Assembly (NCBI RefSeq): GCF_014647075.1 | Contig: NZ_BMOM01000040.1 | Coordinates: forward strand, 8,805-22,721 | Direction: 5' to 3' | Length of the DNA stretch: 13,917 bases | DNA from: Deinococcus aerophilus | GTDB lineage: Bacteria > Deinococcota > Deinococci > Deinococcales > Deinococcaceae | Shown here: in pieces, positions 7,768 to 13,917 of the stretch | Position numbering within the stretch: position 1 is the first letter of the stretch | Layout: each line of letters starts with the position of its first letter | Notes under the pieces: model-generated | Told to the model about the DNA's origin: nothing | The model's input: the letters and a program-made list of their open reading frames with translations, nothing else | Database searches by the model: none | Position numbers and translations under genes: made by a program

Positions 7768-7827
7768 AGGACCCGTGGAGAGTTCCAAGCCGTGGGGCGC
7801 ACGCCGCCGCGGTCCGCTTGACGGATC

Positions 7828-7843
7828 CCCGTCGGGGGACGGG
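7828..7843. repeat. Hairpin upstream of the XPB gene
   Basis: CCCGTC (7828-7833) pairs with GACGGG (7838-7843) around a GGGG loop. It lies in the 174-nt gap before the XPB gene. No U-run follows. Confidence 0.35.
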
Positions 7844-7907
7844 TTCCTGGATGATGTTCGGATCCGGGATTGGCGTCCGGGACAGCATGGAGACCTCCCC
7901 GGGCCGG

Positions 7908-7920
7908 TAGCATGGCGGGC
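7908..7920 (+). promoter_or_regulatory. Likely leaderless -10 box for the XPB gene
   Basis: TAGCAT (7908-7913) fits the TANNNT -10 pattern and lies exactly 7 nt before the ATG at 7921, as in leaderless genes common in Deinococcus. No convincing -35 is seen. No Shine-Dalgarno with normal spacing serves this ATG, which supports the leaderless reading. Confidence 0.45.
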
Positions 7921-9315
7921 ATGACGGCTCCGCTGCGCCTCGACCGGGGCACCCTGGTGATGACGGCGGTGCCCCCGTGCGTGGCCGAGCTGTTCACCTG
8001 GGACGCCCGCAGCCAGAACCACCGCGCCCGGGGACAGGACTACCGCGAGATCGTCGAGCGCCTCCGGGCCGCGAACCTGACCTTCAAGGATGAAGCCGCG
8101 GCGTTCCAGAAACTGGACCTCGGCTTCGCCCGGGAGATCGCTCCCTACCCCCACCAGACGGGGACCCTGAAGGCCTGGAAGGCCGCGGGCAGACGGGGGG
8201 TGGCGGAACTCCCCACCGGATCGGGCAAGACCCTGGTGGCCCAGCTCGCGCTGCGGGACACGCCCCGCAGCGCCCTGATCTGCGTGCCCACCCTGGACCT
8301 GCTGCAGCAGTGGTACTCGGGTCTGCTCGCCGCGTTCCCGGATGCCCATGTCGGTCTGCTGGGCGGAGGCAGCCACGACGACACCCCGATCCTGGTGTCC
8401 ACCTACGACTCGGCCGCGATTCATGCCGAGGAGTTGGCGGGCAAATACGCCCTGCTGATCTGCGACGAATGCCATCACCTGCCCAGCGATTTCACCCGCG
8501 TGATCGCGGAGATGAGCCTGGCCCCGTACCGTCTGGGCCTGTCCGCCACCCTGAAACGCAGCGACGGCCGGGAAAAGGACCTGGAGACCCTGCTGGGCCC
8601 GGTGGTGTACGCGTGTGCCCCGGAAGACCTCGCGGGATCCACCCTGGCCGATTACCGGGAAGTGGTCATCAAGGTCCGGCTCAGCCACGCGGAGCAGGAC
8701 CGCTACGACACCCTGATCCGCCAGAGAAACGACTTCCTGAGGCTGAACGGCATCAAGTTGGGGTCCCTGGAAGGGTGGAAGCAGTTCGTGATGAGCAGCG
8801 GCTCGCCCCAGGGGCGGGCCGCCATGCTCGCCCACCGGGAGGCCCGGACCCTGGCGTACGGCACCGAGGGGAAACTCCGCGTGCTGGAAGAGATCCTGGT
8901 CAACCACCCCGAAGAGCGCACGCTGATCTTCACCGACGACAACGCCACGGTGTACCGCATATCCAGGGAATTCCTGATTCCCTCCATCACCCACCAGACC
9001 CCGACGAAGGAGCGGCACAGCGTGCTCGAGAAGTTCCGGGACGGCTCCTACCGCATCCTGGTCACGAGCCGGGTGCTGAACGAGGGGGTGGACGTGCCGG
9101 AAGCGAGTGTGGGGGTGATGCTCTCGGGCACCGCGACCGAGCGCGAGTACATCCAGCGTCTGGGCCGCATCCTGCGAAAGGCCAAGGGCAAGAACGCCAC
9201 CCTGTACGAGGTGATCACGGAAGGAACGAGCGAGGAGCGCGTCAGTCAGCAGCGTAAGGGACAGTGGCAACCCCAGCAGGCCCCGAGCTGGGAGAGCATC
9301 AATGCTCCCGACTGA
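7921..9315 (+). CDS. XPB/Rad25-type superfamily 2 DNA helicase
   Basis: A 464-residue archaeal-style XPB, an ATP-driven 3'-5' helicase or translocase that opens damaged or branched DNA. Motifs in order: YPHQ (76-79), Walker A LPTGSGKT (97-104), DECH box (182-185), SAT (208-210), a thumb-like insertion (about 255-300), LIFTDD (335-340), VTSRVLNEGVDVPEA (381-395) and the arginine-finger motif QRLGRILR (412-419). The first 70 residues correspond to the N-terminal damage-recognition region. The RED motif usual after SAT reads RSD here (213-215). The start at 7921 is chosen from the family N-terminus and the TAGCAT box 7 nt upstream; in-frame ATGs at 7870 and 7912 are less likely. Its 3' end overlaps the Bax1 gene by 14 nt, so the two are likely made together as a complex. 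Confidence 0.93.
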   Translation: MTAPLRLDRGTLVMTAVPPCVAELFTWDARSQNHRARGQDYREIVERLRAANLTFKDEAAAFQKLDLGFAREIAPYPHQTGTLKAWKAAGRRGVAELPTGSGKTLVAQLALRDTPRSALICVPTLDLLQQWYSGLLAAFPDAHVGLLGGGSHDDTPILVSTYDSAAIHAEELAGKYALLICDECHHLPSDFTRVIAEMSLAPYRLGLSATLKRSDGREKDLETLLGPVVYACAPEDLAGSTLADYREVVIKVRLSHAEQDRYDTLIRQRNDFLRLNGIKLGSLEGWKQFVMSSGSPQGRAAMLAHREARTLAYGTEGKLRVLEEILVNHPEERTLIFTDDNATVYRISREFLIPSITHQTPTKERHSVLEKFRDGSYRILVTSRVLNEGVDVPEASVGVMLSGTATEREYIQRLGRILRKAKGKNATLYEVITEGTSEERVSQQRKGQWQPQQAPSWESINAPD

Positions 9316-10534
9316 ACTGCTGATGTTCCGGGTCAAAGCGGGGCTCGTGGAGCCCCGCCGCCTGAAGCCCACCACGAACAACCTGGGGCTCGCCGGAACC
9401 TTGATTGACGTCTTCAGCGCCCACGTGGGCAAGCGGCGCGCGGAACTGAATGAGGAACTGCGCGATCTGGAAGCGGGACGCTCGGACTACCGGGTGGTGC
9501 GCGGTCTCGCGCACCTGCTGACCCAGCGGGGCGAGTTCGAGGCCGGGGGAGACGTGGCTCCCGCAACCGTGCGGGAGAAAGTCTTCGCGTTGGCGCAGTC
9601 CCATCCCCCCAGTCGGCACCGCGCAGCCCAGGTGCTCGAACAGGCGGCCAGGGCACTCTCCACCGAGTCACCGCTGCATTCCCATGACGTGGCCGCGGCC
9701 CTGTACGCCGATCTGCCGGATCAGCAGACCCTGATCTCGTTCGACCCCCTGGAGCCTTCGGAACTCATCGGCCGCTGGGACCTCGCTCAGGCCCAGGGGA
9801 TGCTGTACCGGGCTTACCAGCTCGTCATTACGGCCCGGCGCAACGAACCGGCGCGCTACAAGCAACTCCTGAAGTACCTGAAGTTCTTCGGACTGATGGT
9901 CACGGTGGAGGGAGATGCCACCTACGGCTTTACCCTGACCCTGGACGGGCCGACCTCGCTGTTCTCGAGCAACACCCGCTACGGCCTGGCGATGGCGAAG
10001 TTCCTGCCGGCCCTGCTGCACGTCACGAGATGGGACCTGAGTGCAGCATTGAAGCCCAGGCGAGATCTCGCCTGGGTGGACCCGAAGGACGACGAGTGGT
10101 CCTTCCAGCTCACGAGCGAGGACGGCTACGTCAGCCACTACAAACCGCCGGAAGAACACGACAGCGCCCTGGAGTCGGGCTTCGCCGAGCGCTTCGCCAG
10201 ACTGGACACGCCCTGGCAGCTCGAACGGGAAGTGGACCTGGTTCCCGTGCCGGGAGGCGTGATCCTGCCGGACTTCCGACTCGTGCATCCGGATGAGCGC
10301 AGCGTGCTGGTGGAGATCGTGGGTTACTGGCGCCCCGAGTACCTGCGCAAGAAGTTCGCGCTGCTGAAGAAGTCGGGCCGGACCGATCTGATCGTGTGCG
10401 TCTCCGAGCGGCTGAACCTGGACAGGGCGGGCGTGGATCCCTCGGAATTCGGGGACCGCCTGATCTGGTTCAAGGGCGTGCTGAACCCGAAAGACGTTCT
10501 GGCCGTGGCCGAGCGGACCGCCCGGGCAGAGTGA
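9302..10534 (+). CDS. Bax1-type (DUF790) XPB-associated nuclease
   Basis: A 410-residue protein of the DUF790/Bax1 family. In archaea Bax1 binds XPB and cuts DNA at single/double-strand junctions. The N-terminus MLPTELLMFRVKAGLVEPRRL and the segment YRAYQLVITARRNEPARYKQ are typical. The C-terminal nuclease part shows a PD-(D/E)xK-like arrangement: ESGFAERF (291-298), LPDF with Asp 324, then VEIVGYWRPEYLRKK with Glu 338 and Lys 350/351. The start lies inside the 3' end of the XPB gene and has a GGGAG ribosome site with normal spacing, so it is well supported. The helicase-nuclease pair probably processes damaged or foreign DNA. Whether it serves repair or defence cannot be told from sequence. 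Confidence 0.92.
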   Translation: MLPTELLMFRVKAGLVEPRRLKPTTNNLGLAGTLIDVFSAHVGKRRAELNEELRDLEAGRSDYRVVRGLAHLLTQRGEFEAGGDVAPATVREKVFALAQSHPPSRHRAAQVLEQAARALSTESPLHSHDVAAALYADLPDQQTLISFDPLEPSELIGRWDLAQAQGMLYRAYQLVITARRNEPARYKQLLKYLKFFGLMVTVEGDATYGFTLTLDGPTSLFSSNTRYGLAMAKFLPALLHVTRWDLSAALKPRRDLAWVDPKDDEWSFQLTSEDGYVSHYKPPEEHDSALESGFAERFARLDTPWQLEREVDLVPVPGGVILPDFRLVHPDERSVLVEIVGYWRPEYLRKKFALLKKSGRTDLIVCVSERLNLDRAGVDPSEFGDRLIWFKGVLNPKDVLAVAERTARAE

Positions 10535-10857
10535 ACAGCCGTTTCGACAGCCAGACGGGACTTTCTGGTTTGAAGGATCTCTGCTCCGGCTCAGTCACGC
10601 AGAGACGGGCACGGGTGCCTCAAGCGCGCCGGTGACCCACCCCTGCGACTGCAGCCGTCCCCAACATCTGTCATGAAGGGTCCAGCCGCCGTGGCGGCTC
10701 CGGGCGCGTAAAGCGGAGACAGTCGGTCCACCGCTCAAGCAGCCCCGCACAGCTCATTTCAAAAAAAATTGTGGCATCCGTGATCGACCGCACCTGAAAA
10801 CGCAGCTCCACATCAGGTCACGCCCCGGTCCTTCACCTGCACGCCACAGGAGACACC
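10535..10857. other. Intergenic region with hairpins and an A-tract
   Basis: No gene is seen. A perfect 7-bp inverted repeat, TCTCTGC (10578-10584) with GCAGAGA (10599-10605), lies shortly after the Bax1 stop. A second, AGCCGCC/GGCGGCT, lies at 10684-10699. Neither has a U-run, but either could end the XPB-Bax1 transcript. An A8 tract at about 10763-10770 stands out in this GC-rich DNA and may mark the promoter region of the next gene. Confidence 0.4.
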
Positions 10858-11160
10858 ATGGAACTGATCCACGTCGACCGCACCATCAACCGCAAACGCT
10901 ACTCGACCGAGACCGCCACCCTGCTCGCCGACGATGTGTACTGGGACGGCCACAACCACGAGCGTGGCGGCACCAACACCTGGCTGTTCCGCACGCCGGG
11001 CGGCCGCTACTTCCTGCGCACCCAGAGCCTGTGGCAGGGCGTGCGCAACGACCTCATTCCGCTGACGCCCGAGGAGGCCGAGGAGGAGTGGGAGCGCCTG
11101 CCCGAGAAGTACAAGGCGTTCGAGACCGCTTTCCCGCACCTCACCGTCGAGGACGCCTGA
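10858..11160 (+). CDS. Small orphan protein of a mobile-element-like family
   Basis: A 100-residue soluble, acidic protein with an AGGAG ribosome site 5 nt before the ATG. The pattern YSTETATLLADD, then TWLFRTPGGRYFL, then IPLTPEEAEEEWERLPEKY resembles small proteins of unknown function found on plasmids and conjugative elements: a beta-hairpin core followed by a Glu-rich helix. No catalytic motif is seen. A strong GC hairpin (11201-11224) follows 40 nt downstream. The codon use and ribosome site make it a real gene, but I cannot name a function. Confidence 0.75.
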   Translation: MELIHVDRTINRKRYSTETATLLADDVYWDGHNHERGGTNTWLFRTPGGRYFLRTQSLWQGVRNDLIPLTPEEAEEEWERLPEKYKAFETAFPHLTVEDA

Positions 11161-11200
11161 CCGACCGCCGCCCCTGGCCCCTGGCGACCTGTCATTTATC

Positions 11201-11224
11201 GGGCCCGGCGCACGTTCCGGGCCC
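11201..11224. terminator. GC-rich hairpin, possible terminator
   Basis: GGGCCCGG (11201-11208) and CCGGGCCC (11217-11224) form a perfect 8-bp stem with an 8-nt loop. It lies 40 nt after the stop of the 100-residue gene. There is no U-run, so any terminator role would need Rho or stem strength alone. Confidence 0.4.
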
Positions 11225-11370
11225 TCAGGGCGAGGGCAGTCTTCGCCCCATATCGCTCGGGAGCGTCGCCGCACAAATACATCACCTGCACACCGTGTGG
11301 AGGCGCGGCACGCGCGCAGCAGACGGTTCAGTGCCAAGTCTTCTCACCTTGACCTCACAGGAGTGCCACC

Positions 11371-11856
11371 ATGTACATCTACGTTCCCGAACACATCCGC
11401 TGCGGCGATCGAATCGTCTCCCTGATCACCGCAACTCCTCCCTTCGTTTCCCCTGCGTCCAGTCCCATTCCGCCCCATGTGCTGGGCACGTACGGCAGTA
11501 AGGCGGACGCTGACGCGGCCTACGACGCCTGGTGCGACGAGGTCGAAGGCACCGGCGGACACATCAATGTTCCCTGGGATAACCTTGAGTTCAGGATGTT
11601 GCCGTGTGAGCGGCACAACGTGCCCGCCCTGGCGGAGGCGGCCCGAACCGGAAAGCCCGTGTACATGACGTTGTTCCGGCCGGAACAGGTCCTGACGGAG
11701 GACGACGTCAATGTCATGATCAACGCGGTCGCCATGTGCGTCACCGTCACCGATCGGACCGGGAAGAGGCGCTCCGTCTCCTCTGATGAGGCCAGCGTTC
11801 TCATGCACAGATCCTTGACGCAGGTCGGTGAGGACGTGCTGCAGCGGTTGCGCTGA
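11371..11856 (+). CDS. Hypothetical protein
   Basis: A 161-residue soluble protein with no family I recognise. AGGAG lies 7 nt before the ATG, and the leader (CACAGGAG followed by CACCATG) closely resembles that of the preceding 100-residue gene. The sequence starts MYIYVPEHIRCGDRIV, has a Pro/Ser-rich loop (about residues 23-36), an acidic helix (KADADAAYDAWCDEVEG) and a C-terminal helix ending QVGEDVLQRLR. There is no signal peptide or membrane segment. It is the last plus-strand gene before the convergent helicase gene. It may share a regulon with its upstream neighbour through the similar leader. Confidence 0.7.
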   Translation: MYIYVPEHIRCGDRIVSLITATPPFVSPASSPIPPHVLGTYGSKADADAAYDAWCDEVEGTGGHINVPWDNLEFRMLPCERHNVPALAEAARTGKPVYMTLFRPEQVLTEDDVNVMINAVAMCVTVTDRTGKRRSVSSDEASVLMHRSLTQVGEDVLQRLR

Positions 11857-11884
11857 GGGTCCAACCGGGACAAGGCCAGGAAGG

Positions 11885-11908
11885 AGGCGCGCCCGACGGG
11901 CTGCGCCT
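11885..11908. terminator. Bulged hairpin between convergent genes
   Basis: AGGCGCGCCC (11885-11894) pairs with GGGC and GCGCCT (11898-11901 and 11903-11908) around a GAC loop with one bulged base. This 10-bp stem lies 28 nt after the stop of the 161-residue gene and faces the end of the convergent helicase gene. It has no clear U-run. It may terminate in either direction. Confidence 0.4.
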
Positions 11909-11987
11909 TACCTCAGCAGCCCAGCGGCGCCCGCGGACCTCCAGCTTGTGAGGGGGACGTATGATACGCTTCGTCCATCGACACCGG

Positions 11988-13655
11988 TCAGTCCGTCGGC
12001 AACACGTCGTCCCGGGTGACCGGGGTGACACCGGTGACAGCTTCACCATCATAAGCTGGTGCGCCCGCCCGGAGGTTGGTGTGCAGGTGGGACTGGGCCG
12101 TCACCCCGGTCACCGCCGTCACCCCGGACCAGAGCCGCTCGCTCTTGGTCCGCTTCGGCGTGCAGCCCAGGGTCTTCAAATGTGCGTACAGGTCAGACGT
12201 TCTCACGGTTCGGCCCGCGTCGATGCCGTTCTCCTCGATCCATTCAGTGAACAGCCGGATCAGCGTACTGGACAGAATCTCGCCGCGTTCAGTGAGCACG
12301 AGACATTCGTCGGTGAACTTGCTGCAGGGATCCTGGTCCTGCCAGTACTTGCCCGTGGCCGCATTGATCTCGGCAGACATGGCCAGATCAAAGCCGCTGT
12401 TCCGCCACAGCGAGAAGCCCTCGTAGGCCCAGTTCAGCAGCGCAGACCGCGCCACCGGGTCGTTTTCCAGGGTACTTTTGAACGCTGCATACGGCTGGTC
12501 CGGCTTGGCCTTGAACGGGACCACGCGCAAACGCCGCTGCATTCCGGTATCGTCATGTGCCGTGTTGATCGGAAAGTTGGTGTGAATCCACAGTTTAAAA
12601 ACGGGCTTGAACTCGACCATGATGTTGGAGTGCATGGCCCGCGCCGTGATCGGGTCATTCCCGGTCATGCCTTTGACCCGGCCAGCATTGAACCGGGCAC
12701 CCTTGGGAGGTTCACCGGCCACGACCAGTCGCTTGCCGCGCAATTTCAGCAACTCCGGTTTGGGACCGCTGCCGCTGTCTCCGCGGCCGGCGTTCAGCAA
12801 CAGCTCTACATTGATCGTTGCCGCGTAGTCGCCCAGCATGGCGGCCACGGCGGACACCAGTGTGCCCTTGCCGGTGCCGCCTTCACCCTCAAGCACGATG
12901 GCAACCTCGTTGGGCGCTTCTCCGTAGAGCGCTGACCCCACCAGCCTTTGGATGAAGTCATGCCGTCCGTCACGCCTCAGCAGCTCGGTCAGCTGATCGA
13001 CGTATGGATGCCGCGCCGTCTTTTCGAAGGCCGCGCCGGCCTGCCACGTCAGCAGATCGCCAGGCGCGTGCGGCCGCAGCGTGCCGCTTTCAAGCTCCAG
13101 CGTGCCATTCTTGCAGTTCATCAGATGAGCTTGCGCGTCCCATTCGCGCACGTCCGTCAGGAACTCAGGGCGGCCAGCCGCAGCCCTGAGGGCGTCGCGG
13201 ATGATCCTCTGGTTGCCCACGTCACGACCCCAGTCATACACCGCCTCAATCACATCATTGTTCGCGCGGGCCTTGATCAAGGTGGCCAGACAATCGGCCA
13301 CGACCACCCTCAGCACGTCACCGGCCACCTGAGTGGACCGCGTGAGCTCCCGGTCATCTTGTTGCCAAATCCCGCACTTCGGGTCATACACGTACCATCC
13401 CACCCCAAACATGTAGCGCAGGCTTTCGTTCAGACGATTGCTGGCCAGGATCTGTGCATTTGCCGCGTCGGTTCCAATTTCCACACCCTTCGGAAGACGC
13501 GGCATGGTGTATGGTGGCCACCCTTTCGCGGGCATCTTCTTCATCTTGGCGCGCTTTTTCTTCGGCGCCGCGTTCCACGCCTCTGTCGCGTGTCCTTGCC
13601 GTTCCTCGACGTGTTGACCGTCCAGAGCTTTCCGGGAGCGCACAGTGGGGGGCAT
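11988..13655 (-). CDS. D5-type SF3 replicative helicase (phage/plasmid primase family)
   Basis: A 555-residue protein. A Lys-rich basic segment (about 31-45) leads to a D5_N-like region (about 60-245) with MNCKNGTLEL and GSALYGEAPNE. The superfamily 3 ATPase core follows: Walker A GEGGTGKGT (257-265), acidic motif VVAGEPPKG (311-319), sensor WIHTNFPI (356-363) and arginine finger RRLRVVPF (374-381). Such proteins unwind DNA at phage or plasmid origins. Most relatives of the P4 type also carry an N-terminal primase domain, which is absent here. The C-terminus has Val-Thr repeats (TAVTGVT and AVTGVTPVT). The ATG at 13655 is chosen because TACCAT lies 7 nt upstream; a GTG at 13697 would add 14 residues. 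It is convergent with the preceding gene. Confidence 0.88.
   Translation of the reverse strand: MPPTVRSRKALDGQHVEERQGHATEAWNAAPKKKRAKMKKMPAKGWPPYTMPRLPKGVEIGTDAANAQILASNRLNESLRYMFGVGWYVYDPKCGIWQQDDRELTRSTQVAGDVLRVVVADCLATLIKARANNDVIEAVYDWGRDVGNQRIIRDALRAAAGRPEFLTDVREWDAQAHLMNCKNGTLELESGTLRPHAPGDLLTWQAGAAFEKTARHPYVDQLTELLRRDGRHDFIQRLVGSALYGEAPNEVAIVLEGEGGTGKGTLVSAVAAMLGDYAATINVELLLNAGRGDSGSGPKPELLKLRGKRLVVAGEPPKGARFNAGRVKGMTGNDPITARAMHSNIMVEFKPVFKLWIHTNFPINTAHDDTGMQRRLRVVPFKAKPDQPYAAFKSTLENDPVARSALLNWAYEGFSLWRNSGFDLAMSAEINAATGKYWQDQDPCSKFTDECLVLTERGEILSSTLIRLFTEWIEENGIDAGRTVRTSDLYAHLKTLGCTPKRTKSERLWSGVTAVTGVTAQSHLHTNLRAGAPAYDGEAVTGVTPVTRDDVLPTD
12015..12123. repeat. Mirrored GGTGAC / GTCACC arrays in the helicase gene
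   Basis: GGTGAC occurs at 12015, 12024 and 12033, and its complement GTCACC at 12100, 12109 and 12118. Each array has a strict 9-bp period. GGTGACCGGGGTGAC (12015-12029) is a perfect 15-bp inverted repeat with 12100-12114. Both arrays encode Val-Thr repeats in the same protein. The layout resembles iterons or a large stem-loop with a 61-nt loop between the arrays. Confidence 0.6.
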
Positions 13656-13668
13656 GCCGCACATGGTA
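13656..13668 (-). promoter_or_regulatory. Likely leaderless -10 box for the helicase gene
   Basis: On the minus strand TACCAT (complement of 13663-13668) lies exactly 7 nt before the ATG at 13655, the same geometry as for the XPB gene. A weak -35 candidate (TTTGCG) lies 16 bp farther upstream. Confidence 0.4.
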
Positions 13669-13758
13669 ACGCGCGTCACGACGGCGCAAATGCGCACATG
13701 AGGCGGCAGTGAGCATCTGACCTACAGATCACCTGCCGTCCCGGTGTCCATCTTCATT

Positions 13759-13787
13759 TTGACAACAACCCGTATTATTGTCACACT
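13759..13787 (+). promoter_or_regulatory. Divergent promoter with operator-like inverted repeat
   Basis: TGACAACAA (13760-13768) and TTATTGTCA (13775-13783) are reverse complements with one mismatch around a 6-bp centre. The left arm overlaps a consensus TTGACA (13759-13764). At 17 bp spacing the -10 would be CACACT, a weak match. A dimeric repressor binding here could control a rightward gene beyond the window and perhaps the leftward helicase. The AT-rich patch is unusual for this DNA. Confidence 0.45.
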
Positions 13788-13808
13788 GTTTCCGGAGGAC
13801 CCCACCCC

Positions 13809-13898
13809 TTGAACTCCACTCCCCACCCCCGTCACCACCGCCCGCCCGGCCCGCCGGTCCAGGGTCCGTGCACCCTCCAGCGCGGCACAGCTCTGTGA
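13809..13898 (+). CDS. Possible 29-codon ORF at the right edge
   Basis: A TTG at 13809 follows GGAGG (13794-13798) by 10 nt and opens a 29-residue frame rich in Pro, His and Arg that stops at 13898. The ribosome site is good but the spacing is long and the composition does not look protein-like. It may be a leader peptide, or the real gene may start beyond the window. Weakly supported. Confidence 0.15.
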   Translation: MNSTPHPRHHRPPGPPVQGPCTLQRGTAL

Positions 13899-13917
13899 CC
13901 CTGGTTCCCATCACCTC

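Noticed and set aside
5695..9432. A 1245-codon open frame on the minus strand
   Set aside because: It lies antisense to the DUF2325-domain and XPB genes, whose plus-strand motifs are clear. Its translation is rich in Arg, Gln, Pro and Gly with no domain. It is a by-product of high-GC codon use.
11961..13712. Two long plus-strand frames (11961-12935 and 12948-13712)
   Set aside because: Both are antisense to the D5 helicase, whose Walker and sensor motifs are intact on the minus strand.
13759..13787. A Deinococcus radiation/desiccation response motif
   Set aside because: The repeat shares only a TTAT/GTCA flavour. Its spacing and centre do not match the 17-bp palindrome as I know it.
1..13917. 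CRISPR arrays, tRNA or rRNA genes
   Set aside because: No regularly spaced repeat-spacer pattern, no tRNA-like cloverleaf and no conserved rRNA segment was seen on either strand by eye.

Overview
The window looks like an accessory replicon segment (plasmid, second chromosome or integrated element) of a Deinococcus-like bacterium. The evidence is very high G+C coding sequence between about 4.2 and 11.2 kb, a DUF3006 / secreted metallo-beta-lactamase pair ending in an excalibur domain, an XPB helicase with a Bax1-type (DUF790) nuclease, and two genes whose start codons lie exactly 7 nt after a TANNNT hexamer, as in Deinococcus leaderless promoters. The assignment is inferred from gene content; no rRNA or other marker gene is present.

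Layout. (1) 1-535: an open plus-strand frame running in from the left edge, a broken IS1-family transposase remnant on the minus strand (about 112-306), and the leader of the next gene. (2) 536-2638 (+): an exported TPR protein with a Gly/Ala-rich linker. (3) 2639-3333: no convincing gene. (4) 3334-3980 (-): a vapBC toxin-antitoxin pair with its own operator-like palindrome. Farther upstream is a consensus promoter followed at once by an intrinsic terminator. (5) 4224-5521 (+): DUF3006 protein overlapping a secreted ComEC-like MBL/excalibur protein. (6) 5522-5742: nested GC-rich inverted repeats. (7) 5743-10534 (+): a three-gene repair- or defence-like block made of a 667-residue protein with a C-terminal DUF2325-like domain, XPB helicase and Bax1 nuclease. 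The last two overlap by 14 nt. (8) 10858-11856 (+): two small orphan genes with similar ribosome-binding leaders. (9) 11988-13655 (-): a D5-type SF3 replicative helicase without a primase domain. Its 3' end carries mirrored GGTGAC/GTCACC arrays. A divergent operator-like repeat lies upstream at the right edge.

How the parts may work together. XPB and Bax1 homologues form a helicase-nuclease complex in archaea, where XPB opens DNA and Bax1 cuts it, and the overlapping reading frames here suggest coupled synthesis. The DUF2325-domain protein directly upstream is the least understood member and could be a regulator, sensor or partner. The D5 helicase, the toxin-antitoxin pair, the orphan genes and the transposase remnant are typical of a mobile or plasmid replicon. 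The most notable observations are the DUF2325-XPB-Bax1 block, the mirrored repeat arrays inside the helicase gene, and the promoter-terminator unit ahead of vapBC.
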